DNA of 42,054 nt from Mycolicibacterium pyrenivorans (GCF_025821625.1 NZ_JACKSH010000232.1:1-42054); one strand, 5' to 3'; shown: positions 7,555 through 16,084, counted from the first letter of the stretch. Notes: generated from the letters alone by a model not told the origin. A program made the numbers and translations.

Positions 7555-8792
7555 TGGCGACCATCCGAATCCGCAGGCGGCTCGCTGCCGTCCTGTCGAT
7601 GACCGTGTGCCTCACCGTCGCCGGCTGCGCCACCGAGGGTTTGGCCAGCTTGCCGCTGCCGGCGCCCGGTGTGGGGTCCGGCGGATATCACCTGACCGCC
7701 GTGTTCTCCAACGCGCTGAACCTGCCCGCGAACGCGAAGGTCAAGCTGGCCGGCGCCGACGTCGGCCAGATGGAGTCGATGGTGGCCCGCAACTACACGG
7801 CGGTGACCACGCTACGGATCATGGACGGGGTGCAGTTGCCGCAGGGCAGCACGGCTGAATTGCGTTCTGCCACACCGCTCGGCGATGTGTTCGTGGCGAT
7901 CAAACCGCCGAACACGGTTGAACCGGGTACGCCCCTGCTCAAGGACGGTGACGCCATCGGCCTGGAATCGACGACGGCCGCGGCAACCGTCGAATCGGTG
8001 TTGGGTTCGGCGGCGATCCTGGTCAACGGCGGTGCGGTGCGCAACTTCACCAATGTCATCAACGGCCTGGGCAAGGCGACCGGTGACCAGGGCCAAGCAT
8101 TCGGCACCTTGATCAGCAAGACCAACCACACGCTCGGTAAGCTCAACGCGCGCTCGGAAGAGATTTCGACCGCGATGACCGAGACCTCACGGCTGGCCTC
8201 CGAGATCGCCGCCAAGAACCAGGTGATCAGTGACGTGATGGCGCAGGCACGTCCGGCCACCGACACGCTGGCAGCCCACACCACTCAGATCTCTGATCTC
8301 GTCCAGCAGCTCGGCGATATCTCTGGCCAGATGCGCAAGTTCCCGTCGATCGCGGGCACCGACACCACCGGCCGCAGCATCATTGCCGACGCCAATACCA
8401 TTGCGCGCGCGTGGAATGATGTCGCGCTGGCTCCGGACGCGACGCTCTACAAGCTCAACCGGCTGATGCCACCGTTCATCAAGACCATGACCAGCGACGC
8501 GATTGCATTGGACGCCAGCATCGATCGGCTGATACTGGGATCCATCCCCGACATCGGATACGCCGGCGATTCCGGGCTGCACGGGCCGAAACGGCACGAC
8601 TGGCATCAACTGGTCGGCACGTTGAAGTACACGCTGTTCCGGCTGCAGGAACGGGTCGTCGGCAAGGGGCCGGGCGTGCCGCAGCTCCCGGTCATCCCCA
8701 GCCCGACCGAACCCGGAGCGATCATCCCGGCCCCCCAGCTAGCGCCGCCGCCACCGCCGCCGTCCGCCCTACCCGCGGAGGCTCCACGATGA
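7554..8792 (+). CDS. mceE: MceE, Mce-family lipoprotein (LprK-like)
   Basis: The 412-residue protein replaces the membrane helix of its siblings with a lipoprotein signal peptide. Arg-rich residues 4-9 are followed by a hydrophobic stretch and the lipobox TVAGC, with Cys25 as the predicted lipidated residue. This is characteristic of the fifth mce gene. The MlaD domain (about 45-120) contains ALNLPANAKVKLAGADVGQ. The tail is Pro-rich (APPPPPPSALPAEAPR). The start at 7554 is chosen because it overlaps the mceD stop and gives the signal peptide directly. An in-frame ATG at 7467 would add 29 residues with no signal function. It overlaps mceF by ATGA. Confidence 0.93.
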   Translation: MATIRIRRRLAAVLSMTVCLTVAGCATEGLASLPLPAPGVGSGGYHLTAVFSNALNLPANAKVKLAGADVGQMESMVARNYTAVTTLRIMDGVQLPQGSTAELRSATPLGDVFVAIKPPNTVEPGTPLLKDGDAIGLESTTAAATVESVLGSAAILVNGGAVRNFTNVINGLGKATGDQGQAFGTLISKTNHTLGKLNARSEEISTAMTETSRLASEIAAKNQVISDVMAQARPATDTLAAHTTQISDLVQQLGDISGQMRKFPSIAGTDTTGRSIIADANTIARAWNDVALAPDATLYKLNRLMPPFIKTMTSDAIALDASIDRLILGSIPDIGYAGDSGLHGPKRHDWHQLVGTLKYTLFRLQERVVGKGPGVPQLPVIPSPTEPGAIIPAPQLAPPPPPPSALPAEAPR

Positions 8793-10039
8793 TCACCGGT
8801 GCCGCGGACCGGATCGTCGGTCTGGTCCGGTTCGGCTACCGCCGCCGCGCCTGGCTGTCGGCGCTGGGCTTGGTGGTGACGCTCGTGGTCGCGACCGGTT
8901 ACCTGATGTTCGGGGCACTGCGGCTGAACCCGCTTGCCTCCAGCTATCGGCTGACCGTGGAACTCCCGGAGTCCGCGGGCCTGCTGCCCAATCAGGATGT
9001 GACGCTCCGGGGGGTGCAGATCGGCCGGGTCGAACGCCTCGACATCACCCCGGCGGGCGTCGAGGCGGTGGTGAACGTCGAGTCGGCGGCGCAGATTCCG
9101 GAGTCCTCCGATGTCCGCGTGTCCGGGTTGTCACCGGCCGGTGAGCAGTACATCGATTTCGTCCCGGACGGCGATTCGGGCCCGTTCCTGGCCGACGGTG
9201 CCGTGATCGGTCAGGGCAGGGCCACCGTTCCGGTGAGCCTGGCCACCCTGTTGGCCGATGCCGACGGGGCTCTGGCTCAGGCTGACACCGCCAAGCTCGA
9301 ACTCATCAGGAGAGAACTGAGCCTCAGCGAAGCCGGACCGCAGAAACTCGCCGACATCGTCGACGGGGGCACGTTCCTGTTGTCCACCCTCGATTCGGTC
9401 GTACCTGAGACCAGTTCGCTGCTGCGCACCAGCCGGTTGGTCTTCACGACGGTCGCTGACAAGAACGCCGGAATCGACGTCGCCTCAGACAATCTCACCG
9501 ATACCTTCGCCGGCATCAACAGGATGCGGGACGGCTATCGACGACTCACAGACCAGACTCAAGGCACGTTGGCCAAGGTCGACAACCTGTTCACCGACAA
9601 CTCCGACACCATGGTGCAATTGCTGGGCAACCTGGCGACAACCTCCCGACTGCTGTATCTGCGCGTCCCGGCGTTGAATGCGTTGTTCCCGACACACCGC
9701 ACCTCGGTACTCGACGCGCTCGGCGCCGCGATGCACGACGGCGGGCTGTGGGAAACCGCGGAGATCTATCCGCGCTACACCTGCGACTACGGCACTCCCA
9801 AGCGGCCGCCGTCAGCGGCGGATTACCCGGAACCGTTCATGTACACCTACTGCCGGGACGACCATCCCGGAGTCCTGGTCCGCGGGGCGAAGAACGCGCC
9901 GCGGCCCGCGGGTGACGACACTGCCGGGCCGCCGCCGGGTGCCGACCTCGGCCGGCAGACCGATCCAACCCCGAAGGGGCGCTACACGATTCCGACACCC
10001 TACGGTGGCCCGACACTGCCCATCGAACCGCCCCGCTGA
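8789..10039 (+). CDS. mceF: MceF, MlaD-domain subunit
   Basis: The sixth and last Mce protein (416 residues) has a membrane helix near residues 25-47, an MlaD domain near 53-130 with LLPNQDVTLRGVQIGRVER, a helical core, and a moderately Pro-rich tail ending PTLPIEPPR. Two Cys residues near residues 332 and 352 (YTCDYG, TYCRDD) lie in the C-terminal domain. The ATG at 8789 overlaps the mceE stop. A gap of about 26 bp separates it from the Mce-associated gene, so co-transcription is likely. It completes the A-F set needed for one Mce conduit. Confidence 0.93.
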   Translation: MITGAADRIVGLVRFGYRRRAWLSALGLVVTLVVATGYLMFGALRLNPLASSYRLTVELPESAGLLPNQDVTLRGVQIGRVERLDITPAGVEAVVNVESAAQIPESSDVRVSGLSPAGEQYIDFVPDGDSGPFLADGAVIGQGRATVPVSLATLLADADGALAQADTAKLELIRRELSLSEAGPQKLADIVDGGTFLLSTLDSVVPETSSLLRTSRLVFTTVADKNAGIDVASDNLTDTFAGINRMRDGYRRLTDQTQGTLAKVDNLFTDNSDTMVQLLGNLATTSRLLYLRVPALNALFPTHRTSVLDALGAAMHDGGLWETAEIYPRYTCDYGTPKRPPSAADYPEPFMYTYCRDDHPGVLVRGAKNAPRPAGDDTAGPPPGADLGRQTDPTPKGRYTIPTPYGGPTLPIEPPR

Positions 10040-10065
10040 CCGAGCACGCCCGCTAGGAGATGATG

Positions 10066-10710
10066 ATGTCCGTGAGCACCGATAAAGACCACGACGCCGG
10101 CGAAAAGCCTGACGTCGCAGACGTAGCCGAGGAATCCGACGCTGCCGCCGAGGTCGCCCCGGAAGCTGAAGCCGCGGCGGATGAGGAGTCTTCCGACACC
10201 CGATCCGACGATGACGAACCGGCCGTACGCAATTGGCGCCGGCCCGTGTTCCGAGGTGCCGTGGCCGCGGCGTTCGTGGTGCTCCTCGCAGGGACTGGGT
10301 TCCTGGGTTGGCAACTGTGGCAGGAGCATCAGGTCGCGCAGGCCGGCGAACAAGCCCGACAGTCGGCTGCAGGCTACGCAGAGGTCTTGACGAGCATCGA
10401 TTCGGCGAAGGTCGACGAGAACTTCGACGCGGTGCTCGACGGCGCGACCGGTGAGTTCAAGGACATGTACTCGCAGTCCAGCACGGAACTGCGGCAATTG
10501 CTGATCGACAACAAGGCATCCGCCCACGGCGTCGTTCTGGAGTCGGCAGTCCAGTCCGCGACCAAGGACAAGGTGGTCGTGCTGTTGTTCGTCGATCAGT
10601 CGGTCTCCAACACCAACGTTCCCGACCCGCGCATCGACCGCAGCCGGATCAAGATGACCATGGAGCACGTCGACGGACATTGGCGCGCAAGTAAAGTCGA
10701 GCTGCCGTAA
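10066..10710 (+). CDS. Mce-associated membrane protein (Mas/Mam)
   Basis: The 214-residue protein has a very acidic N-terminus (about residues 5-50, mostly Asp/Glu/Ala), one membrane helix near 65-87 and an extracytoplasmic domain of about 120 residues. That domain contains the segment FKDMYSQSSTELRQLL, typical of mycobacterial Mce-associated proteins. Such proteins are encoded after mceF and are thought to stabilise or assist the Mce complex. Three consecutive ATGs occur at 10060, 10063 and 10066. AGGAG at 10055-10059 sits too close to the first, so the third is preferred. It is in the same operon as the mce genes. Confidence 0.88.
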   Translation: MSVSTDKDHDAGEKPDVADVAEESDAAAEVAPEAEAAADEESSDTRSDDDEPAVRNWRRPVFRGAVAAAFVVLLAGTGFLGWQLWQEHQVAQAGEQARQSAAGYAEVLTSIDSAKVDENFDAVLDGATGEFKDMYSQSSTELRQLLIDNKASAHGVVLESAVQSATKDKVVVLLFVDQSVSNTNVPDPRIDRSRIKMTMEHVDGHWRASKVELP

Positions 10711-10733
10711 GGATCTCCAAGGAGAGGTGTGAC

Positions 10734-11525
10734 ATGCGCCGACTGATTTCGAACCTGGCGATGGCCGCCGCCGTCGCCACTACGGCCGCCACCGCGCCCA
10801 CCGCTGCCGCATCGGCGCCCTCGTTCTGCGGCGAGCTGGGCGGACAATGGGACGGCCAGTACTGCCGAAGCACCGTGCCGTCCGAACGTCAGGCTGTCCG
10901 CGACATCAAGATCGCCGTCCCGGGTGATCTCGTCGACCATCCCGCGGTCGGACCGGTCATCCAGGACTACCTGCGCACGCTGATGAACAACTGGAAGACC
11001 GCCGGCGTGAAGATGGCCGCCGACAGCTACGCCGAGGGCAACTACCAGATCTTCCGCCGGGGCGACGTGTTGTCGTTGGTCTTCCGCGAGACCTACCACG
11101 CCGACGGACCGGACTTCAACAACGCCTACCGCACCTTCGCCTTCGACATGGCCGACGGTCGACGACTGCACCTGGCCGATCTGGTGAAGCCCGGGCTGGA
11201 TCCGCTGACCGCGATCCCGCCGCTGGCACATCCGTTCGTCGAGCGGGCACTCGATGTCGCACCGCCGCCGCACCACCCGCGCACGTACCCATTCGTGATC
11301 GATCGCTGGACTCCGGACAAGGTCTACTCCGGCGCATACAAGGCGTGGGCGCTGACGCCCGACGAGCTGATCATCTACATGCCGGACTACCCGGTGGGCC
11401 GGGACCGCCCGACCGACTTCACGCCGGGCGTCATGCAGTGGTCGATGGACGGCGGCACGGTGCAGGCGCGCATCCCGCTCTCGGCGCTGGGGCCGGTGCT
11501 TCGTCCCGAATTCGGCGGTTCCTAG
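10734..11525 (+). CDS. secreted DUF3298/Mpt64-like protein
   Basis: The 263-residue protein has a cleavable signal peptide (residues 1-27, ending TAAASA). Two Cys residues follow at about 32 and 44. The body (residues 50-260) has the layout of secreted mycobacterial DUF3298 (RsiV/Mpt64-like) proteins: a YAEGNYQIFRRGDVLSLVFRE-like strand pair and a later segment with LHLADLVKPGLDPL and FVIDRWTPDKVYSG. The start has a good AAGGAGAGG site. It lies in the mce operon, two bases before the next gene. The function is unknown. Family members bind cell-wall or host components, and here a role in lipid hand-over at the envelope is only inferred. Confidence 0.78.
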   Translation: MRRLISNLAMAAAVATTAATAPTAAASAPSFCGELGGQWDGQYCRSTVPSERQAVRDIKIAVPGDLVDHPAVGPVIQDYLRTLMNNWKTAGVKMAADSYAEGNYQIFRRGDVLSLVFRETYHADGPDFNNAYRTFAFDMADGRRLHLADLVKPGLDPLTAIPPLAHPFVERALDVAPPPHHPRTYPFVIDRWTPDKVYSGAYKAWALTPDELIIYMPDYPVGRDRPTDFTPGVMQWSMDGGTVQARIPLSALGPVLRPEFGGS

Positions 11526-11527
11526 CC

Positions 11528-12124
11528 ATGTTTCGGCGGCGAGGGATTCGGTGGACAATGGCGGCGCTGGTGGTGCCGTTTCTCGCGCTCGTACCGGTCA
11601 GCGGCGCCCAGCCCGAGGGCGCGACCTCGACGATGCCGGTGTTCACCCCATACCCGTCGAACTGGTCCCCGAACTTCACCGTGTTCCCGTACAACCTCTG
11701 GCAGGTGCGCGTCACGCCGCAGCAGGTCACCGCGCAGCGCGAATCCTGCCAATGGTTCAACGCCCAATACGACGAGCTGATGAACCAGGTGTGGGGATTT
11801 CAGCGCTTCCTCGCCGACCAGCGCGACGTCTGGTCGGCGCCGGGCGTCACCGAGGCAGGCGACATCGTCGCCGCCAACCTCGACCAGTCGGCGGCGTTCC
11901 TGGACCCCCGCGCGCACACGTTGTTCATCATCAACTATCCGGACCAGAGCGAATATTCGCCTCTGTTCCATGGCGATTCGTTCTATCGGCTCTGGTATCA
12001 GTTCACCCAGATCAGCGACAAGATCAAGCGCCGCCTGCCCGCCGGTCAGATCAACGCGAACGACGCGACCGCGAATGTCTACGGCACCGTGATCCGTGAT
12101 TCGGCCGTCTGCGCGGGGGCCTGA
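11528..12124 (+). CDS. secreted conserved mycobacterial protein (possible DUF5078)
   Basis: The 198-residue protein has a signal peptide (residues 1-27, MFRRRGIRWTMAALVVPF to SGA) and a soluble, aromatic-rich body with WSPNFTVFPYNLWQVRVTP. Two Cys residues lie at about 73 and at the C-terminus (SAVCAGA) and may form a disulfide. The ATG at 11528 lies two bases after the preceding stop; a start at 11345 inside the upstream gene is rejected. It resembles secreted proteins found after mycobacterial mce operons, and the DUF assignment is from memory. No catalytic motif was recognised. It is the last gene of the operon, since a promoter and operator follow. Confidence 0.72.
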   Translation: MFRRRGIRWTMAALVVPFLALVPVSGAQPEGATSTMPVFTPYPSNWSPNFTVFPYNLWQVRVTPQQVTAQRESCQWFNAQYDELMNQVWGFQRFLADQRDVWSAPGVTEAGDIVAANLDQSAAFLDPRAHTLFIINYPDQSEYSPLFHGDSFYRLWYQFTQISDKIKRRLPAGQINANDATANVYGTVIRDSAVCAGA

Positions 12125-12133
12125 CACGAGCCA

Positions 12134-12181
12134 TTGACATGTTGACACAGATCACTAGTCTTTGTGTCAACGACAATGTCG
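12134..12181 (+). promoter_or_regulatory. promoter with perfect 8-bp operator dyad before mpaB-tetR
   Basis: TTGACACA (12142-12149) and TGTGTCAA (12163-12170) form a perfect inverted repeat separated by 13 bp. TTGACA at 12134-12139 (-35) with TAGTCT at 12156-12161 (-10, 16-bp spacing) makes a good SigA-type promoter, and its -10 box lies inside the dyad. CGACA-A-TGTCG (12171-12181) is a second small palindrome just downstream. With a TetR gene two genes on, autoregulation through this site is likely (inference). Confidence 0.65.
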
Positions 12182-12190
12182 GGAGGCATC

Positions 12191-13150
12191 ATGGTCGCGG
12201 TCATCAGGGACACCCCGGAGCACGTGACGCGCTCGGTTCGGCCCAGGGTCATCGACGAGTTCCGCAAGCACTCCGGCAGTGTCCTCGGCGGGTTCTTCGG
12301 GGCTGCGGCTTTCGACGAGGTCGCACTGGTACCGGTGGCCGCCGCGGTCGACAAGACGGGACGCTTCGCGTCCAACTTCGCCGATCGCGGTGTGCGGAGC
12401 GGCTTCTCCACGTTCCTGGCGATCTGGGGCGATCCCGCGGACCGGGCCGCCGAGGGGGACCGGCTCAAGACACTGCACCGCGATGTGCGGGGCCGGGGCA
12501 CAGGCGAATTCGCCGACGTGCGCTACAGCGCGCTCGACCCGAAGCTGTGGAACTGGATCGCGGTCAGCGGACTGTTCCTTGTGCTGAACTCCTTCACGCC
12601 GTGCACCGGCACGGTCCTGACCGAGGACGAACGCGAAGTCGCCTACCAGCAACTCCTGGAGTCCTTCCGGGCGCTGGAACTGCCCGGGAAGAGCGCCAAG
12701 CTTCCCGTCAGCTACGACGCGGCCGTCGAGTACTACGACACGATGGTGCGCGACGAGTTGGCGGCCAACCCGTTCCTGCGCGGCGTCACCGAGAACCTGA
12801 CCCGGTTGCCCCTCCCCACACTTGTCCTCCCGCCCGCGGTTCGGGTCGCCCTGACGCCGTCCTGGCTGGTGCTCCGCCCACTGGCCGGACGCATCGTGAA
12901 GGTGTGTTCGTTCGGCATCATGCATCCCGGCGTGCGGGAGCTGACCGGGTTCGACTGGCAGGACCGGCACGACCGCGAGTTCGCGCTCTACAGCCGGCTG
13001 CTGCAGCTCGCGTGGCGCACGCTTCCCGACAAGGTGTTGTTGATCCCGCTGGCCCGCAACCGCATCGAGTACGAGAAGCTTGTGCGGTTCCACCGCTCGG
13101 TCGCGCTTGACTCGTTCGCCCCGCCGGCCGGCCGCTGCCCCGCGGGCTGA
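12191..13150 (+). CDS. MpaB/Lcp-family (DUF2236) oxygenase-like protein
   Basis: The 319-residue protein matches the layout of the DUF2236 family (rubber oxygenase Lcp / MpaB). These are mostly helical, b-type heme proteins, and many mycobacterial members have unknown substrates. Recognisable parts are VLGGFFGAAAFDEVALVPVAA (near 34-54), LHRDVRGRGTGEF (near 95-107) and YSALDPKLWNWI (near 112-123). In remembered relatives the last motif continues with a His (WVHATL), but here it reads WIAVSG, so heme use is uncertain. The ATG at 12191 is chosen because GGGAGG lies just upstream. It is co-directional with a TetR gene 13 bp downstream, behind an operator-like dyad. Confidence 0.8.
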   Translation: MVAVIRDTPEHVTRSVRPRVIDEFRKHSGSVLGGFFGAAAFDEVALVPVAAAVDKTGRFASNFADRGVRSGFSTFLAIWGDPADRAAEGDRLKTLHRDVRGRGTGEFADVRYSALDPKLWNWIAVSGLFLVLNSFTPCTGTVLTEDEREVAYQQLLESFRALELPGKSAKLPVSYDAAVEYYDTMVRDELAANPFLRGVTENLTRLPLPTLVLPPAVRVALTPSWLVLRPLAGRIVKVCSFGIMHPGVRELTGFDWQDRHDREFALYSRLLQLAWRTLPDKVLLIPLARNRIEYEKLVRFHRSVALDSFAPPAGRCPAG

Positions 13151-13163
13151 TCCCGGGCCGACG

Positions 13164-13751
13164 ATGCGACGACTTCGTAACACCGACAGCCGGACCGAGC
13201 AGGAGTCGGCGATCCTGAAGGCGGCCGCCGAGGAGGTCTCACTCGTCGGAGTCGGCCGCCTGAGCATGGACGTGGTCGCCCGCCAGGCCGGTGTCAGCCG
13301 CAGCACGCTGTACCGCCGGTTCCCCAGCCGTGACGCACTGATCACCGAGTTGGGCCGTCAGACCTTCGATTTCGCGATGGCGCGGTTGCAGACCGTCGCG
13401 ATCGACTCCGGGCCGCAAGCGGCTGCGGTGGCAGCCTTCCGCGAGGGTGTTCGGCTGCTCACCGGTGAGCCGGTGATGCGCCGGTTCCTGCAACTCGACG
13501 GTGAGTTCACCGCGACGACCGAGATGGTCGCCGAGGCGCGCCTGTTCCTGATCAGCGCCGCGACGGCGATGGCCAAGGCGCTGCGGGCGGCCGGCGCGAC
13601 CATGCCCGACGTCCAGCTGATGGCGGTCGCGGAGATGCACATCCGTCTGGCGGCCTCGCTCGTTCAGGTCAACACCGGGGTACTCGACGTCAACGACGAT
13701 GACGCGGTGGCCGGATACGCGCGAACCTACCTCGCGCCGCTGGTGCACTAG
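13164..13751 (+). CDS. TetR-family transcriptional regulator
   Basis: The 195-residue protein has an N-terminal TetR helix-turn-helix near residues 13-58, with GRLSMDVVARQAGVSRSTLY followed by RRFPSRDALI. A helical ligand-binding domain follows. The start at 13164 (MRRLRNTD) gives the usual short arm before helix 1; an earlier ATG at 13080 lies inside mpaB. It sits 13 bp after mpaB in one transcription unit. The dyad at 12142-12170 is the obvious candidate operator. Ligand unknown; a lipid or acyl-CoA would suit the mce and fadD surroundings, but this is inference. Confidence 0.9.
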   Translation: MRRLRNTDSRTEQESAILKAAAEEVSLVGVGRLSMDVVARQAGVSRSTLYRRFPSRDALITELGRQTFDFAMARLQTVAIDSGPQAAAVAAFREGVRLLTGEPVMRRFLQLDGEFTATTEMVAEARLFLISAATAMAKALRAAGATMPDVQLMAVAEMHIRLAASLVQVNTGVLDVNDDDAVAGYARTYLAPLVH

Positions 13752-13791
13752 ACCGAGAATGAGGGTTCACATGAGTCCGACCGGCAATGGT

Positions 13792-13820
13792 TTGACGTGC
13801 CGATACCGGCCAAGTAGAAC
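13792..13820 (+). promoter_or_regulatory. candidate promoter of fadD and its leader ORF
   Basis: TTGACG (13792-13797) and TAGAAC (13815-13820) have 17-bp spacing. A start 7-8 nt downstream would fall on the GTG at 13828, giving a leaderless small ORF. The -10 box lacks the usual final T. Confidence 0.4.
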
Positions 13821-13827
13821 TGGAACT

Positions 13828-13893
13828 GTGAATCACGTCCGCGGGATCGTGCGAAATCGGACAGCGGCGAGCACCGGCGTGGCACGCTTCTGA
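13828..13893 (+). CDS. 21-codon leader ORF before fadD
   Basis: GTG at 13828 opens an ORF of 21 codons beginning VNHVRGIVRNRTAAS. It ends with TGA at 13891-13893, two bases before the fadD ATG. It would start at the predicted transcript 5' end. fadD has no visible Shine-Dalgarno sequence, so coupling or leader-peptide control is possible. No family was recognised. The short length makes a chance ORF a real alternative; an ATG at 13759 is in the same frame. Confidence 0.3.
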   Translation: MNHVRGIVRNRTAASTGVARF

Positions 13894-13895
13894 TC

Positions 13896-15458
13896 ATGGC
13901 CGATCTGCCCGAACCCCGTTTTCTCGACGACCGCATCGCTCACTGGGCGAGCACGACGCCCGATGCCGAGGCGATGGACTACCTCGATCGCTCCTGGACC
14001 TGGGCGCAATGGGACGACCGGGTGCGTCGGCTGGCCGGTGCGCTCACCGAGCGCGGCGTCCGACGCGGCGACGTCGTCGCGTTCCTCGACAAGAACCACC
14101 CGGCCTGCGTCGAGCTGACGTTCGCCGCCGCGTCCCTCGGCGCCGCGAACGCGATCATCAACTTCCGGTTGGCCGCCGACGAACTCGGCTACGTGCTCAA
14201 CGATTCCGGTGCCAAGGTGCTGATCGTCGGGGAGGAGTTCAAGCCGGCGATCGACAAGATCCGCGACAAGCTAACCAATGTCGAGCACGTCATCACCGTC
14301 AGGCCCGAGGGTGACGACGAATACGAGGCGATGCTCGGGGCGGCGACACCGACCGGGCGCGGCGACGATGTCGACCCCGGAGACGTCTCCATCATCATGT
14401 ACTCCTCGGGGACCACCGGCCGCCCGAAAGGCGTCGAGCTCACCCAGGCCAACCTCATCGCCCACACCGTCAACGCCCACGAGGGGTTCGAGTTCGACGA
14501 GGGCGACAAGAACATGGTGTCGATGCCGTTGTTCCACGTCGGCGGCTCGTCGTACGTGCAGTTCGGCATCCATGACGGGTTCCCGAGCGTGATGACCCGC
14601 GAGGTCGACGGCGCGGCGCTGGCCGGGGCGATCCTCAAGGGCGCCAACCGGACGTTCCTCGTTCCCGCGGTCCTGGCCAAGGTGCTCGAGTCCGGTGAGG
14701 ACGCGGTCAAGCTGTTCAGCGCACTGAAGACGTTTGCGTACGGCGCGTCGCCGATGCCGCTGCCGCTGCTGCGCGCCGCGCTGGACGCCTGGCCGAACAC
14801 CGATTTCATGCAGGCCTACGGACTCACCGAGGTATGCGGCGTGATCAGCCATCTGCTGCCCGAGGCGCACCGCGCCAAGGACCACCCGGAGCGGCTGACG
14901 AGCGCGGGAACGTTGGTGCCCAACGCCGAGATGCGCGTCGTGGACCCCGACACCCTCGAGGACGTCCCCACCGGTGAGCAGGGCGAGTTGTGGTTCCGTA
15001 CACCGCAGTTGATGAAGGGCTACCACAACAAGCCCGAGGCCACCGCCGAGGCGATCACCGAGGACGGCTGGTTCCGCAGCGGTGACGTCGGTCGTGTCGA
15101 CGACGGCGGCTACATCTTCGTCGAGGACCGGCTCAAGGACATGATCATCTCCGGCGGGGAGAACATCTACTCCATCGAAGTGGAGCGGGTGCTCGCCGAA
15201 CACCAGGCGGTGGTGGAGGTCGCGGTCATCGGCGTGCCCGACGACAAGTGGGGTGAGGTCGTCAAAGCCGTCGTGGTGGTCGAAACTGAGATCAGCGAGA
15301 CCGACCTGATCGCGTTCGCGCGTGAGCGACTGGCCGCCTACAAGTGCCCCAAGACCGTCGACATCATGGAGGAACTGCCGCGCAACCCGACCGGAAAGAT
15401 CCTGAAAAAGGAACTACGCAAGCCGCATTGGGAAGGTCGCGACCGCTCGACGGTCTAA
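13896..15458 (+). CDS. acyl-CoA synthetase (FadD8-like AMP-forming ligase)
   Basis: The 520-residue adenylate-forming enzyme activates a carboxylic acid, probably a fatty or sterol-derived acyl chain, to its CoA thioester with ATP. All core motifs are present: YSSGTTGRPKG (169-179), YGLTE (308-312), GWFRSGD (391-397), DRLKDMI (411-417) and PTGK with catalytic Lys501. It occupies the place of fadD8 (Rv0551c) relative to menC in M. tuberculosis, though Rv0551c is, as I recall, on the other strand and somewhat longer, so orthology is uncertain. It is unlikely to be MenE despite the nearby menC and menD, because mycobacterial menE maps elsewhere and this protein has the long-chain FadD layout. 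It converges on the SOUL gene with a 4-bp overlap. Confidence 0.9.
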   Translation: MADLPEPRFLDDRIAHWASTTPDAEAMDYLDRSWTWAQWDDRVRRLAGALTERGVRRGDVVAFLDKNHPACVELTFAAASLGAANAIINFRLAADELGYVLNDSGAKVLIVGEEFKPAIDKIRDKLTNVEHVITVRPEGDDEYEAMLGAATPTGRGDDVDPGDVSIIMYSSGTTGRPKGVELTQANLIAHTVNAHEGFEFDEGDKNMVSMPLFHVGGSSYVQFGIHDGFPSVMTREVDGAALAGAILKGANRTFLVPAVLAKVLESGEDAVKLFSALKTFAYGASPMPLPLLRAALDAWPNTDFMQAYGLTEVCGVISHLLPEAHRAKDHPERLTSAGTLVPNAEMRVVDPDTLEDVPTGEQGELWFRTPQLMKGYHNKPEATAEAITEDGWFRSGDVGRVDDGGYIFVEDRLKDMIISGGENIYSIEVERVLAEHQAVVEVAVIGVPDDKWGEVVKAVVVVETEISETDLIAFARERLAAYKCPKTVDIMEELPRNPTGKILKKELRKPHWEGRDRSTV

Positions 15459-16084
15459 GCGTCGACCGGCATCGCGACTTCGTTGCGCCGCCGGAACGGC
15501 AGTGTCCACGGCGGATCGTAGAACCACGCGACCGCCTCGCCCTTCGGTTCGACGCCGTTGTCACGCAACACCTTCAACAGTCGGTCGGTGCTGTCGGCCA
15601 CCGCCGTCGGGCCGCGATCGCCGCTGAACCGCAACACCGCCACGGTCTCCGCGGGCACCTCCACCAACCGGATGTCGGCGTCGTCGGGGGTGGGCAGCGT
15701 CTCCATCGACCACTTGGACGGCATGAAGAACCGCACCGTCCACCCCTCGGCGTCGTTGCCCGTCTGCGAGACCGGAGCCGTCATCGCGATGTCGGCACCG
15801 CCTGACGACTGCTGGCCGACCGGGGCCGTCATCGCGATCTTCGTCTCACGGTGGTTGCCGCCGAAGATGTAGGACGCCAGCCGGCGGAACCCGGCGTTGA
15901 GCGCACGCTGCTTCTCGCCGGTGACGGTGGTCTCGGCGGCGATGCGGGGACCGTACTGGCGGATCTCCACGTCATCTGCCAGGGGACGTCCGACATAATG
16001 CGGCTCCTCGGTCCCGGCGCGGATACCGACCACCGACAGCGCGGACTCCCCGATCTGGCTCACTATCTTCACAACGCTGGCCAC
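15455..16084 (-). CDS. SOUL-family heme-binding protein
   Basis: The 209-residue protein contains a SOUL/HBP domain over most of its length. Visible signatures are VEIRQYGPRIAAETTV (near 39-54), FRRLASYIFGGN (near 66-77), the KIAMTAPV motif repeated as DIAMTAPVSQ, and FFMPSKW. Family members bind heme or other tetrapyrroles, and some are reported to traffic heme. Residues 1-20 are weakly hydrophobic but not a clear signal peptide. It is transcribed towards fadD, overlapping its 3' end by 4 bp, and is divergent from menC. The neighbourhood suggests no specific partner. Confidence 0.9.
   Translation of the reverse strand: MASVVKIVSQIGESALSVVGIRAGTEEPHYVGRPLADDVEIRQYGPRIAAETTVTGEKQRALNAGFRRLASYIFGGNHRETKIAMTAPVGQQSSGGADIAMTAPVSQTGNDAEGWTVRFFMPSKWSMETLPTPDDADIRLVEVPAETVAVLRFSGDRGPTAVADSTDRLLKVLRDNGVEPKGEAVAWFYDPPWTLPFRRRNEVAMPVDA

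Noticed and set aside
925..12124. mce operon as a recent mobile island
   Set aside because: No integrase, transposase, att-like repeat or composition change was seen at either end.
13896..15458. fadD as menE (o-succinylbenzoyl-CoA ligase) because of the nearby menC and menD
   Set aside because: The general AMP-ligase motifs do not distinguish the two, but the protein has the FadD layout and the locus matches fadD8. Mycobacterial menE maps elsewhere.
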